The translations under genes and the position numbers were made by a program. The notes beneath the pieces are model-generated. The model worked only from the letters and a program-made list of their open reading frames with translations. It did no database searches and was not told the origin of the DNA. Source: Heterobilharzia americana (taxonomy: Eukaryota; Platyhelminthes; Trematoda; Strigeidida; Schistosomatidae). From it: a stretch of 64,000 nt of DNA. Positions 1 to 11,649 of the stretch are shown piece after piece; within the stretch, counting starts at the first letter, position 1, and each line of letters opens with the position of its first letter. Location of the stretch: assembly GCA_944470555.2 (NCBI GenBank), contig OX104134.1, forward strand, positions 55,171,890-55,235,889, in the 5' to 3' direction.

Positions 1-934
1 CGATCTTAGAACATATAAGCTCAAATATCTTAAGAATCTTGTATTAGGAATTATAAGCTGATTTGAATTTCGTTACATAATGTGCATACACGCTTTAACT
101 TGTAAATCGCTGTTAAGTGTAGCTGAAATTAAACTTTTAACACCTCACTAGAGTAGAAGTAGTTAAAGCGTACTTCTTCATCACTCAGTCATTCATGACT
201 GGCTTGTTTTCCTGGTCATTATGAAACAGAATTGATTACCTATGCATATTTAGTTGAGCAGTTTAACGAAAGGATCACTTATCATGATAAAACCGTCCAA
301 GTGTATTTTAGTATATCGACAATTATTAAACTTTTAGACAAGTATATTACATAGCCAAGTAACATCTGACAAACAACTCTTTTTGTCACATATCACCACT
401 TTCAAGGATGCTTGACAAATATTAGGTTAAAATTTTATGGAATCAAATATAATGCACCGCAACGAAAACATGTATTTTTCATTATCAGCCTGCGGAAACA
501 GATGGTTTTCCATGTGAGCCACGATTTAGTTTCTCGAAATATTTCGCCTTTAAAACAGATTCCATAGCCAGTGAGTGTATGTTACAAATGAGCTCTAAAA
601 TCCAATCATAAAATTTTCTGATCAGTAGTTTATTTTAGCCTCCACCAAATATTGCCTATTTGGAATCTTCAGCTTATTTGTTACTTGGAATAGGTAGTTT
701 CTACACTAAACGTTTTTAAACTAAGCATTAAACATCAAAAAACAAATCACAGTGGGAAACTTTTATGTGTTCAAATGAATTGCTGTCCAGTGCACCCTAA
801 CTATATGCTTTGACATGCCATTTGGCGAAGTTCTAATGAGAACCTATGACTTGTGGAGCAAACGAAGACAAATACCCAACGATATCAGTGGATTATAGTC
901 GCGTTATATCGTGAATAGACAGAAGTACAAAAAT
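1..934. other. AT-rich non-coding stretch
   Basis: I see no long open frame, splice-flanked exon or recognisable repeat here. It ends where the first hammerhead SINE remnant begins. Confidence 0.5.
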
Positions 935-1130
935 ATAGATCATTGGATTCCAATCTACAGGACCGTCGTAACATTCTCACTACGAAATTTGAAGGTCTTG
1001 TATTCAGCCCCTATCAGGTTGTGCATGGGCAATGCGGTGGATTTTCATACTAGAACGAAACAGATGTTCAGTACTTTCAGGTTTTTAACGGTTCTCCAGC
1101 TGATGTCAGTCAGTGATGAATATTACCGTG
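935..1130 (+). repeat. Decayed hammerhead SINE, second family
   Basis: The order of blocks matches the better copy at 14.7 kb: a lost A box, a damaged B-box region near 1003-1020, a ribozyme remnant at about 1027-1090, and the 3' tail that contains CTGATGTCAG followed by GATGAATATTACC. In the ribozyme the GAAACAG arm is kept, but the CTGANGA box is destroyed (CGGTGGA), so it should not cleave. The open frame over this region has no protein family I recognise and is probably fortuitous. Confidence 0.6.
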
Positions 1131-1174
1131 GAATCAACAAGTCCACACAAACCTCTAAACTCAATAAAAAATAG

Positions 1175-3430
1175 TTTTTGTCTGCTGAAAAGTGGTTAGC
1201 TTTTTGGTAGAAATCATTCTTAGTTAATAGATATCGCAGTCTTTACTGTCAACACAATGTAATTATTTAGGAATTTTGTTTTCCCCCTGTTATTGTTCAT
1301 TGTAATCGAATTTGACTGTAATCATGACAAAAACTTGTTAAGAAACTTTCTAGCCCTTTGACTTACTGACACAATAGATTTCCTACTTATTACCATTCAT
1401 TCCCAACGGAATCAATTATTGAAAATATTGGACTTCACTTGCTATAGCATTTCTCGTTACTAAAAACACACCGAGTAATTCTTTCTTCACACTGTGTGAT
1501 TGAAACTGAAAGAGAAAGAAATTAGTAATGATTATTTCATGCTATTAAGTAAAATCTCTGTATTAGTTTATCAGCTGTAGCAAAGTGACAGGGTGAAGTA
1601 ATTAAAACAAAAATTAATTTACGCTTATTTTCATCTCTAATTTACGAGCCAGATGATTTTGTTGAGAACAGTGAAAACACACATGTGTACGCATGTGAAT
1701 TAGAAAAGATTTCTTTCTCATATTGACAAATTTCATTCCATTTTTTGCCCCTCAGTATTCCAATTACTAAATTTTACTCATAATTCGAACAAAAACATAC
1801 AATTCTTATTCCAATCGAATAGCTAATATCTCATGTTTGGTTGTACCCTATAGATTCGATTAGAATGTAAACAGTTCCAAAGATGTCAGCTTATGAAAAC
1901 TTTGTGTTTTAGTACATTTATTCCACTCAGTTTTATCATTGTTCATCTGTATTCACTGAACCTTCTCAAAATTATATTCATAAACAACTAGTTTTACAAA
2001 CTGTTCCATTCAGATTAAAAAAATTCACCAGTTGTCATATACACTGATTTCTATAAGGAAATCGCCATCTTACACAGAAAGCATCTCTTTTAATGTCATA
2101 TTTTCAAAAAACAGGAGAAATACTTCAGAGTTCTGTTTCATAAGGAGACCTTGATTGTAAAACATCATTTTGTCTGTATACTGAAGATTTTGGCAAATCG
2201 ATGTAATGTTTTGTTGTTTCAAGCATCATCATAATATGAAAATGACTATATATTTCTACAAGATTGGAGACAAGTAATAAAAATTATATTTTGCCTTTAT
2301 TTGCAGTCAGAGACAGAATCAATCAATAACATATGGGAATGGATATATTCATCAGCATTTACTGTACTCTGGCATCATATGCATTTATTAGTAGAAGATA
2401 AGAAGATATCAACAAAAATAACGACAAAAACATTTTTGAGAGACCAGAACTGTTCCTTTGAATATTTAGGATAAATTTGTACTAGATAACACTGACAACT
2501 GCTTTTACTGAAATAATTTATGACTAAGGTGATTGTGACTTCAGTGTTCAATATCTCAGATTTCTATTCACCATGAATTTCTTTACGGTTTCACTCTGTA
2601 ACTGTTTTCTATCTTTTTTCCTTTACTTCATAAACGCAGAGTTGACCGTGTATGAAGTTAGCGAGAGAGTCTGTTCCGGTTATAGGTTACCTCGTCCAGA
2701 AATGAAAATACCACTAACCCAAGTATTTTCGTCCAAAGATGATCAGTGAGGGATGCCCAGATGCAGAAATGTAGAAAATTTTATATGCCTAATAGGTTTA
2801 TACAATAAGATACTTAGATGTTGGAACATTTTGCCGCATAAAAGACCATCCTTTAGTTCATTAAACTCTTTTACGGAAGAAATGGTACGTAAAGAAGTGG
2901 AGTTTAACATTCATAATAATAAACAATAGAGAATTAATAGATTTTACCTTTTCGAAGCATGATATATGCGCCTTCATATCTGTGATAGAGATTTACTGTG
3001 ATAGTGAAAATTCTTCAGAACCAGAAAATAAAATTTTGATATTAATAAACCCTAATTCTGTTAAGCATTTCCTGGGAAAATTCGGACATATTTTGTTCTT
3101 GAGTCAACAATTCCTCGTATTTAGCACTGGCCGTCCATAACTTGATAGGTGAAGGTAACAAGTGTGATCAACGTAAAAATGCAAGGAATCTTGAAACCAG
3201 TGTACTGACTAATATAGAGTTATTACTAAAAGTATTACGCTGACTTTGGTATTACAACACCATATAGGTGATATAAATATTTACCTCTTATTTTTATACA
3301 TTGTACTTAAAGTGTTTCCAAATGTTTCACTTCACAAAAATGACAAAGCTGGCTAAACATATATACTCAGTAAAAATAAGAAAACGTTTAATTTTCTTAT
3401 TTGTCCAATGATATCCTGGTGAAAGGTAGG
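1175..3430. other. AT-rich stretch, nothing recognised
   Basis: About 2.2 kb with no open frame of useful length, no repeat I can match elsewhere in the window, and no splice-bounded exon I would defend. Confidence 0.5.
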
Positions 3431-3479
3431 GTTTCAGCAGCAAGTCACCATTTCACTGTATTCTCTACAGTTTTTTGAA

Positions 3480-4730
3480 CCTGGTTAAACGACTACAAAC
3501 AACTGCTCATTTCTTCCTCACACCATCTCCCCCATGTCACCCTAAACTGGGATGCCCAACTCGCCGTCTCCCGTTCAGGTTCCACTCGAGGGCCTGGCCT
3601 GACGCGTGAAGTCCCCAAATGGTCTTCTCAGTGTATGTCCAATCAAATCCATCTAAACTTTTTTCCGTATATTTGTTAGGTGGCAGGTTCTGGCTGGTTT
3701 GCTGCCCGATCAGAGTTCCTTGTTGCGTATTCTTTCTTGTCATCTGATCTTGAGTATCGAGTGAAGGCCAACCGGGACAAATGTCTGTAGTTTGTTGGAA
3801 ATGCTTTCCGAGACGCGCAAAGTCCGTGATCCATCACATGGAAGCACCAACTTAACTGACACTAGAGTCGGAAAACAGGAAGTTCACGCTTTATGCTGAG
3901 TGCGGTGCAGTGCAGAGCAGTAGATCTCTACACTGATTTCAGGTTAATGAAGGCCAGTCGTGCTGTATTTCCGATCCTGACTTTAACGTCTTCATCTGTG
4001 CCGCCACCGCCTGTAGTTGAGAGGATGTTACCTAGGCAGGTAGGTGGAAGAGACAACTTCCTTCCGGTTTCTCCCGTTCATGGTGATTGGCGTTCGTTTT
4101 TGTTGTTGTTGTTGCTGCTGCTACTGTTGCTGTTGTTTGTTGGGTATCGTCATCACCTCCGTCTTGTCTACGTTCACCTGGAGTCACTCTCGTCTTCACT
4201 GCTCTGCCTCTTCTGTCAACTCGTTGTTTTTTGCCTCCACATCTTCGAGTTTGTGTGACTAGACATTAGACATATATCATCATCGACGAAATCTAAATCT
4301 TCTAGAGTCTCTTCATCGTTCCAGCCAGCGTATGCCCATCTTCTCGCTCCTCACAGTTTCTTGCATGGTCCAATCGAGTCCAGTCCAGTCCAGTCGACCA
4401 CAACCAGGAAGATGATCGGTGATAGAAGGCGGCAACCTTGTCTCACTCCTGCCTTCACTTCACTTCACTTCAAAGGCATCACTGAGCTGAGCTTTCCATC
4501 GTGAGTCACTCGGCATGTGACATCATATAGCAAATAGCTGCTTTTGAATGAGGTTGATGAGGGTTTGTGGCAGTGAAGCCGTAGTGTTGGAGCAGCTGCC
4601 AAATTAACTGTCGGTCGACGCTGTCGAAGCAACGCCTTTTCAAAATCGATGAAGTTGAGGTTGAGTTGAGTTGACTGTCTTTCGATGCTCTGTTCTACGA
4701 TGAGTTGATGCGTAGCGTAACGTTGCAATG
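3480..4730 (-). pseudogene. LINE-A reverse transcriptase and C-terminus, broken
   Basis: The minus strand carries QLIVEQSIERQSTQLNLNF next to IDFEKA, the palm motif A region. After it come a GVRQGC-type block near 4440 and a DFVDDDICLMSS block near 4290, where the catalytic FADD box has an extra or changed residue. Further down are the KARIGKAR-like and AFINL blocks and the NTQQGTLIG...LEWNLNGRRR C-terminal segment (3537-3743). The same C-terminal blocks occur in the plus-strand copy at 58.4-58.95 kb, which supports family identity. Multiple frameshifts make it non-functional. Confidence 0.8.
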
Positions 4731-4852
4731 TGATCGGTTCATGATTTGTTCTTCCTGAAGCCAGCTTCAGTCCTGCTTTTGTTGGAGGGCTTGTGTTCGC
4801 TGGTAGTTCTGTGGCTGGGCTGCTGGTCGTATTTCTTGACGAGTAACAGGTC

Positions 4853-4875
4853 GTGGTGGTGGTGGTGGTGGTGGG
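4853..4875 (+). repeat. (GGT)n microsatellite inside LINE-A
   Basis: An uninterrupted GGT run of about seven units that reads as a proline run in the minus-strand LINE frame. It probably grew after the element decayed. Confidence 0.8.
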
Positions 4876-5778
4876 CTCAACAGTTTTTTGAAGTGGTCAC
4901 CCCACTGTTTTCTTTGTTTCTCCTCTTCGCCAATAACTAAGTTTCCTCCACTATCTTTCATTGGTTTCATCTGCGTTGGTCTCTTCCCTCCCAGATAGTT
5001 ACCTGGTTACTTGATATATTGTTGCAGGTCTCTGTCTCTCCTACCTGCAGCCTGTTCTGCATCATTCGCAAGTGTGTTGTACAAGTGTCTTTCGTCTTTG
5101 CGCGCACTCTTCTTCACTTCTTTGTCCAGTGAAGTGTTTAATAGGTTGCATTCAGTTCCCCTGTTCGTTGTTCATCTCTGCACTGCACTGCATTGGTTCA
5201 CCATCTTCCCCTCACTCCCTCCCTCCCTCCTCTATCAGCTTCCATGTGTCCGTCGAAGTCCATTCCTTGTCTTGTCTTGTTTCCTCTTGCTTCCTAACAC
5301 GGTTATGCAGGTTTCCTCCCACATCCCTTTCAAAGAGTTTCAGTGTTCTTCTACGCAGATTTCTTCACTCACGTTGCTTGATGTCTCCCATTTTGTCGTG
5401 ATGGCTGGCTGACGTGAAGACGTTCTCTGTAGTTTCGTCCTTCAGTTCAGTTTGTGTTCTGGGTGTTCAACTTGATCTGTGGTCGTCTATCACCAACTTC
5501 CGTGAAGAATTTCAACTCGGCTTTGAAGGTTGGTTCCTTGCACTAGGCATTGAGTGGTGTGAACCTACATCTGCTCCTCTTCCTGATCTTGTTGGCTGAT
5601 CCAGTAGGCTGCGTCTCCACTTTCTTCACATTGGAATGAATTTGATCTGATTTCTAGTGCATCCATTTGATGTCTGGTGTCTGACGGAATGCATGTCGCT
5701 CTATGCCTTGTCAATATCCTTGTGTTTGTACACACTGCCTAGCCTCCAATCACCAAATCATTTAATGTGCAGAAATCT

Positions 5779-6398
5779 TCAAAACACTTCCCAACTGTCA
5801 TTCATCATTTCACCGAGTGCTTCTAAGTCCATGATGACTTCTCTTCCTGTGTTTTTCGCTCCCAGTTTAGCATTCATGTCACCCATTAGAATGAGTTTTG
5901 GTGTCGCCAACTGCAATTTTTTCCATTGCTGATTGCATTTGTCTGTAGAATTCCTCCTTCTTCTTCTTCTTCTCTTTATCTGCATTATTTGTAGGTGTGT
6001 AGTGTAACATTGTATACTGGTGACTTTCCTTCATTTTGAGTTGAATCTGTCTTGCTGTCATGATATTGATCGTTGAGGAGATTGCTTCCCATTGCCTGAG
6101 AGTCTTTGATACTCTTGGGGACATCGTGATAGCCACTTGAAAACTGTACTCATGGTTGTCGTCCGGGTGACAATATTGGAGTAGATTATTGACTCTCCCG
6201 TTGACAGTTTGGAGAGTCCATTTCCATTTCATCTGCAGATCCCTCACAGATTCCTAACACTTTTATGCCACATCTTCTCATCTCTTTTGCAATCTGGCCA
6301 GCCTTACCAGACAGCTTCAAACATCGTGCGGGTATTCCATGTCCATCGAGAGAAGAAAAGACATATCGGCCGACTGGCTTACCGAAGGCTTTCACCAA
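5779..6398 (-). pseudogene. LINE-A endonuclease domain, broken
   Basis: Two overlapping open frames hold endonuclease-type motifs. At the N-terminal side is a GQIAKEMRRCGIKVLGICE segment, where an intact member would have the catalytic Glu of the SETHW-type motif. Further on is LILMGDMNAKLG, which matches the GDFNA metal-binding block of AP-type endonucleases, followed by NTGRE and EALGE. A frame change lies between the two blocks and a poly-lysine run (5945-5970) interrupts them. In an intact element this domain nicks target DNA to prime reverse transcription. Confidence 0.75.
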
Positions 6399-6569
6399 CC
6401 GGCATCATTTCGTCTCCCCGATTCCAGCGAGGAGTAGGTTTAGTTTTATCTTTTATATTTTCTTTATGCTTTGAAGTTTGTTATCGACTGGACTGGTTTT
6501 CCGGGTAGGGTTGCTAGCCGTATGCCCGACGTTCTCTCTTTATCCGAGCTTAGGGCCGGCTAGTAACTA

Positions 6570-9345
6570 TTGAACTAGTTAACTAGGCGAGGTTATCGAA
6601 ATAAATAAGGCGGTTATATTTTGATGATTTTCACGTCGTGTTTATTATGTCCATAGTGTGGCACAAAACATTATAAGGAAGCAGTTTCAAAAATCATTAG
6701 CTTGTTTTGGCGGAAAAGAAACGGTTAGTAATACGATCATAAGTAGTTTCATTTCTAGTACACTTTGAAAACGGTTTCATTTTCTTCGCGGTATCAGTTT
6801 TGAGTAGTTCTTGAGAGTGTTTTGCAAATTATAAGACAAAATAGTGCATAACATCTTGAAAGATTTGAACAGCTTACAGGATACTGAGAGCCTGTGCTTA
6901 ATTCACCTTTGTCGCCACTGAACTATCGCAAATAAATGAATCAGTAAAATGCTGCAACGACACTTTTATTTAGTATAAAATATCAAAATACATTAACATC
7001 AAGTAATAACTCAGAGAGAAGCGCAGTCTCAGTTAACACGCTCGGCCTGCATCAGCTTAAAAGGCGATTATTTTCGGTATTCGCTGATAACATCAGCATA
7101 TGTGACAAAAATCGGACATATACATTGAGTGTTGTACCATGATCCGGTGCAAATGTGTGGCAAACGTGTGGAACAATTCTACCCAAAATTTCCTTGACCA
7201 GTGCATTTTCTTTGACTGACAAAAGAAATTTAGAAGTTTTCACTCAACACTGTCTGGTTAAAATTGGTCATTCTTGGTAGTACTGAAAAGCAACTTTGCA
7301 TTTTTTCGTAAGACGCAGAGTAACACTGACAGGATATCTTAAAGTGCTTGTTAAGCATCTTTAGAATTCACAGACCATATAAAACCAGACATGTTACTGC
7401 TTTTCAACCAATTATCAGGCAATAACAAATAGAGAAATTCATCGTTTGGCCTATACGATTTACCTCAGTATCGTCTTCTGCCTAGTTGTTTGCAGGTCAT
7501 ACTACCTTCTGAGGATTAATTATCTGACAATTTTCGAAACTTGCTGCTTGATTTCATAATGCAATACAGGATTTCCTGGAAGATATTCACAGTTAATCAT
7601 GGTCAGCGAACTAATTTTGACAAAAGGTAGGTGTTAGAATTAGTTAGCACTTACATGAAGCATTGTTAGGCATAATGTATCACACAGTGATAAAATATGA
7701 AAGAAAAAATAAATAACTACCTATAACACAAAAAAAAATCATCAACTGTGACTTGTTTATGTGTTATTTACCTGGTAAAAATATGAGATGGGCATGTAGT
7801 CGATTTTGGGGAAAAAATAACAGAAGGTAATCAACCTTCGTGACATCAAATACGATCTGCACACAGATTGCAGATATTTTGATAAACAAATTATCACTGC
7901 AGTATGAAGAGCTTACAGTCACATCAGGTTTTAATTATACATGAAAAAATTCAACAGTTTGTATCCAATAAATTCTCACCATGTCAGTATACTAGAAGAA
8001 AAAAATAGGACAAGCATATGAATAAGCTTTTCTAATGAATCAGTCCAAGCGCAGCAGATTCTTTTCATGTACTAACTATTAAGAAAGATCCATTTAGCAG
8101 TATCAGATTCATATCAGCCAGCACACTGCAACTTATACCCAGTGTTTCTAGTCATTTTCAACAAATTCAGAATAATAATTCTTGCCTTACTAATAGCATC
8201 TTAAATCTAGAAGTTAGAATTGACACAAATTGTTGTGGATGGAATTTGTGAACAAAAGCATATCATTAAAGCTCATCATAAACTTCGTCTGAACTTGTAT
8301 TAGGTCTGAAATTCAAGCCTAATTTAATCAGTATTATAAACAAAGAAACTGAAGCTTGAATAATGGGCTGATAACTATTGTAATGTAATGAAAAAGTGCT
8401 AATATGAGATGCTCTTTGATTAAGCTGATCAGGCGTCTCACATAGATGGAAACCGCGAATATTTCAAATTTATACTCCATAGCTATGATAGCCAATAATA
8501 ATCTTTTAAATTTCACAAAAGAAGCTTCTTTTCCATTTCAAAGCTCATACTAAAATTCCTAGTCATATATGATGTTGCCTACATATGTACTCTGTCGAAC
8601 TATTAAGAGACCTCTTATCTACCATACGTCAGCTCTGACAATCTATCACTTATTTATTTACATTTCTGAAGGTTTCTGAAAAGTAAAGTTGACACTGAAA
8701 TTCAAAATTCCTTAACAAAAATTCAGAACAACAGCTTAAATCCCATCACCCCACATATGTAAAAAATTAAGTTACATTTTTACTGCAATTACATAAATGA
8801 CTTTCGTGTATTTCAATTTACAGTAGTAACACTGTCATTGGTTTCAGATTAGCATATCTGTAGCAAACTAGTGATCACACCCAAATTACTGTTGTTCACA
8901 TGAACTTGGTAAATTCTATACAAGACAAACATGAAAAAAGAAAATAAAAACCTTATCAAATATCTTAACTAAAGCCTAAATGAGTTACAACAAACTTTTT
9001 TTACGAAAATAGCTGTTGACTAAGACGTTTCTGTGTATTATTCCAAGTAGCGACAATGCATAGATAACTAATTGTTTTTATTTAAGCGTACAGATGGACA
9101 AATACTGTATGAAGCGCATACTTCAAGTATTTAACAAGCTCTGTTGGTAAGTAGCTTCATACTCACAGTTTTAACAGACTTTTAGCTCATGTTACAGATT
9201 TGTCGTTTTGCTGAATCAACGATGTATCTCTCTCTACTACTGGTTTGCTTACAGTGTAGAATAGGACAAGTCTATCAATCTATAAGTTTTGCGGATAATT
9301 CAATTTGATCACACTCAACTAAAAGCTTAGGCTAAAACGAACTTT
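6570..9345. other. AT-rich stretch with one weak exon candidate
   Basis: Apart from the candidate at 7052-7240, I see no coding sequence, repeat or RNA gene. The short open frame near 8334-8516 on the minus strand is hydrophobic and low-complexity and is not supported. Confidence 0.45.
7052..7240 (-). CDS. Possible terminal exon, unidentified
   Basis: A minus-strand frame of about 62 residues reads like real protein (KENALVKEILGRIVPHVCHT, then FAPDHGTTLNVYVRFL) and ends in a stop. No ATG starts it. An AG lies just upstream, close to a stop in the same frame, so it could only be the last exon of a spliced gene entering near 7240. The acceptor is weak. I do not recognise the family; it could be chance in an AT-rich region. 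Confidence 0.25.
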   Translation of the reverse strand, partial: KTSKFLLSVKENALVKEILGRIVPHVCHTFAPDHGTTLNVYVRFLSHMLMLSANTENNRLLS

Positions 9346-9467
9346 GGGGCTAGCAGAAGAATCTAGGTCGAACAATTTGATCCAACAAAACAACGTAGAA
9401 TAACAAGTATGTCAGTAAATAGTAATAACTACTACCTGCTGTACAAGAAGTGGCTATCGTTCCTCCG

Positions 9468-9522
9468 TGGTGTAATGGATAGCGCCTTGGAGCTGGAAGC
9501 AATGGGTACAAGGTTCGAGTTT
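9468..9522 (+). promoter_or_regulatory. Internal RNA polymerase III promoter (A and B boxes)
   Basis: TGGTGTAATGG at 9468-9478 resembles an A box, and GGTTCGAGTTT at 9512-9522 resembles a B box. The spacing is that of a tRNA gene, but there is no cloverleaf, so it is a SINE promoter. Confidence 0.6.
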
Positions 9523-9550
9523 CAGTGGGAACAACATCACTGGGATGCAG

Positions 9551-9600
9551 GTGTATCCAGACAGTGAGTCCTAGATAGGATGAAACGCGCGTTCTTCTGC
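9551..9600 (+). ncRNA. Hammerhead ribozyme remnant (SM-alpha type)
   Basis: GAGTCC...AGGATGAAACGCGCG matches stem II, the GAAA box and the GCGC-type stem III of the SM-alpha ribozyme. The CTGATGA box has become ACAGTGA, so several invariant core bases are lost and self-cleavage is not expected. Confidence 0.65.
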
Positions 9601-9749
9601 TAGCCGCAACCAACCAAATTATCAAAATTAACATTCAGGCAATATCGAGGCATCCACATAGGAGCCCATATGCCAACAGAGTTCGAGCAACCAGATCTTA
9701 ACAAAACAACGGAGAATAACAAATATGTCAGTAAATAGTGATTAGAAGA

Positions 9750-10440
9750 ACTTTGTTGATACGTCTCAACCAAACTGGTACTTATTATTAGTTTCTGGAG
9801 CCAATGGACTACGTATAAGCAGTTTCTGCTAGAGTCTCTTCTTTTGGAACTCTATGCACAAGGGAAAAAAGTTATTTACAATAAGGAAATATGAAGAGTA
9901 ATACTCAAGAAAATTGGTTGATAATTTTTTACATTTTTAGCATTGACTAAATTGACAAAAATAATCTAAACTTTATGAAGTTATCCTGTACATATATCAC
10001 CAAATAATATTTTTTTAATGTTGCAGAACGCCTAGAATGAACATTATGAGACTGACTTAAACATCATCAAAGAAGTATGTAGGTAATGTGTAAACCTACA
10101 AACCATCGATGTTTCAAATGACCGTGACTAACATAGATCGCTAACATTATCAATAAATACAATCTTCACTTCATAAACTTTTTAAGTGGAGGTGGAGCAC
10201 TTTTTACATGGACAATCTCTAAAACCTAATTTTTCTCACACGCCAGTAGTAAAATCGTAGTTTTAAATAATCGGAGAATTGAATGAAATATGACCAACAA
10301 TGAACTGAATAGTCTGGAAAAACTTAGGCACCGAGTTAGTATGACTCATTGAATGAGGATTAACAACAAATTTAACGAATTCTGCATTATTCCTCACAGT
10401 TTCCATCTCATTATGAAGATCCTTTTCAAGAGTATGAATC
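9750..10440. other. AT-rich stretch, nothing recognised
   Basis: No coding frame, repeat or RNA gene that I can support. Confidence 0.45.
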
Positions 10441-10557
10441 TCATATTAAGTTTCCATTCTAACATTCAAGTTTGGTACAGAAGGTGACCTTTATGGTCAT
10501 CCAGTTAGATCGTGATATAGAATAAAGATTAATAAAAATTTAGGTGAGTGGTTTAAT
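10441..10557 (+). repeat. Left member of an approximately 115-bp inverted repeat
   Basis: This sequence recurs in reverse complement at 13352-13471 with a few substitutions and one approximately 6-base indel near its outer end. Similarity stops abruptly on both sides. The pair brackets 2.8 kb that includes a PLE fragment. It may be a mobile element end or a short interspersed repeat; it has no pol III boxes that I can see. Confidence 0.7.
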
Positions 10558-11089
10558 TAAACAACCAAAAAGCTTATCCCTTGACATTTAAGTTCTCTTT
10601 GAAATCTCATCGTTCATTTTTTACTGCAAAACCTGACATAAGAACATTTCCATAGGGTGGGACAAATAAATGTACACTAATGCTCATTCATATCCTAATC
10701 AGATAAAGGAACCTCGTTGAGTGCATTAAATGTCTAGTTGCGAAAAACTTAGCTGATGTACTATTTGACTTCTTGAAAAGGTGAGATAATCATATGAAAA
10801 AAAATAAATTAAGTTTACTAAGAAAATTCAATACACTCAATCCAAACTCAAAAAAATGAAATGTGATGCAGGGTAACTAATCATCTCGTCTTAAAGCAGT
10901 ATTTAATTCATCCAATCTTGTGCTTACAGATAAGAAAAATTCGCTTTTATGCAAAGGGTTAGATTTTAAGTCTTGTGCCAATGTTAGTATCTGAAGTTGA
11001 ATCGTCTGTAGAAACTAGCAATGAAACTGGTTCAACAGAATATTACTGAAGAAGCCAGATGTAAAAATTCACATTTTATAGATAATCAA

Positions 11090-11640
11090 AAACCGTCAAA
11101 TATGAACATGTCAACAACAACAAAAGGGAACACATACTTCGCTCCTTAACAAATGACAAGAAAATACACATTATGGAAGCTGGCAAACGAAATATAACAG
11201 TGGTCATGAACAAAAACTATGAATAAAAAGCACAAATTACTTTCCCAGTGGACTTTATGAATTTATAGAAACAAGAAGCTGAAGCCAACACCCAGCAAAG
11301 GTTGACAAATTACCATGTAATCTGAAATCAAAACTAGGCAGTCCTTTGTGGGTTAATTTGGCACTAAAATGTTATTCTTTTCACACTCACATGGTCTTTT
11401 CGAAAATTTGCAAACCAAATATTCCGATTTGTAGGATTGCATAGTTTACTAATTCTCCAGTATACAACCTTACCAAATACCCTTCTAAAATCCTTAAACC
11501 ATCACAAGACAACCTGGTAAGTGTTATTAAAAACTCACTAGACATTGGAAATAAATTGTAACAAAAAATATAAAGATGACGAATCAGTTGTTAGCTTCGA
11601 TTTTTTCGCTATATGTAAATGCTCTGCTTGAAAAATACAG
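11090..11640 (+). pseudogene. PLE reverse transcriptase fragment (N-terminal half)
   Basis: Broken plus-strand frames contain LRSLTNDKKIHI followed by ITVVM, like the ADKGRATVVM region of Penelope-type reverse transcriptases. Further on is TTLPNTLLKSL, like the LAKYLS segment, and then ESVVSFDFFAI, the motif A block that carries the first catalytic Asp. Stops and shifts are frequent. The copy at 42.3 kb shows the same upstream blocks more clearly. Confidence 0.6.
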
Positions 11641-11649
11641 TTTGTTAAA

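Larger units (their letters stand above)
3440..6560 (-). mobile_element. LINE family A (RTE/SR2-like), decayed, near full length
   Basis: Read on the minus strand, the region follows the order of a non-LTR retrotransposon: apurinic-type endonuclease (about 6400 down to 5780), reverse transcriptase (about 4730 down to 4230), then the C-terminal region (down to about 3530). The roughly 3 kb span fits the single long ORF of RTE-type elements. Frameshifts and stops break it into at least five frames, so it is inactive. The GC-richer 6490-6560 stretch looks like the 5' end of the element. The antisense strand carries several leucine- or cysteine-rich open frames that are only shadows of this element. 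The RTE/SR2-like assignment comes from remembered family motifs; clade placement would need a phylogeny. Confidence 0.8.
9350..9745 (+). repeat. SM-alpha-like hammerhead SINE, partial tandem
   Basis: The blocks in order are: a leader with GAATAACAAGTATGTCAGT; a tRNA-type promoter (9468-9522); a hammerhead region (9551-9600); a GCTAGCC tail; and then a second copy of the leader at about 9698-9740. The repeated leader on both sides of one promoter-ribozyme unit suggests a partial head-to-tail dimer. Known SM-alpha elements of schistosomes have this tRNA-promoter plus hammerhead plan. The element encodes no protein. Confidence 0.7.

Noticed and set aside
3893..4269. Open frames with runs of Leu or Cys on the plus strand
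   Set aside because: They are the antisense of LINE-A; the runs come from a CAA/CAG-type triplet repeat inside that element.
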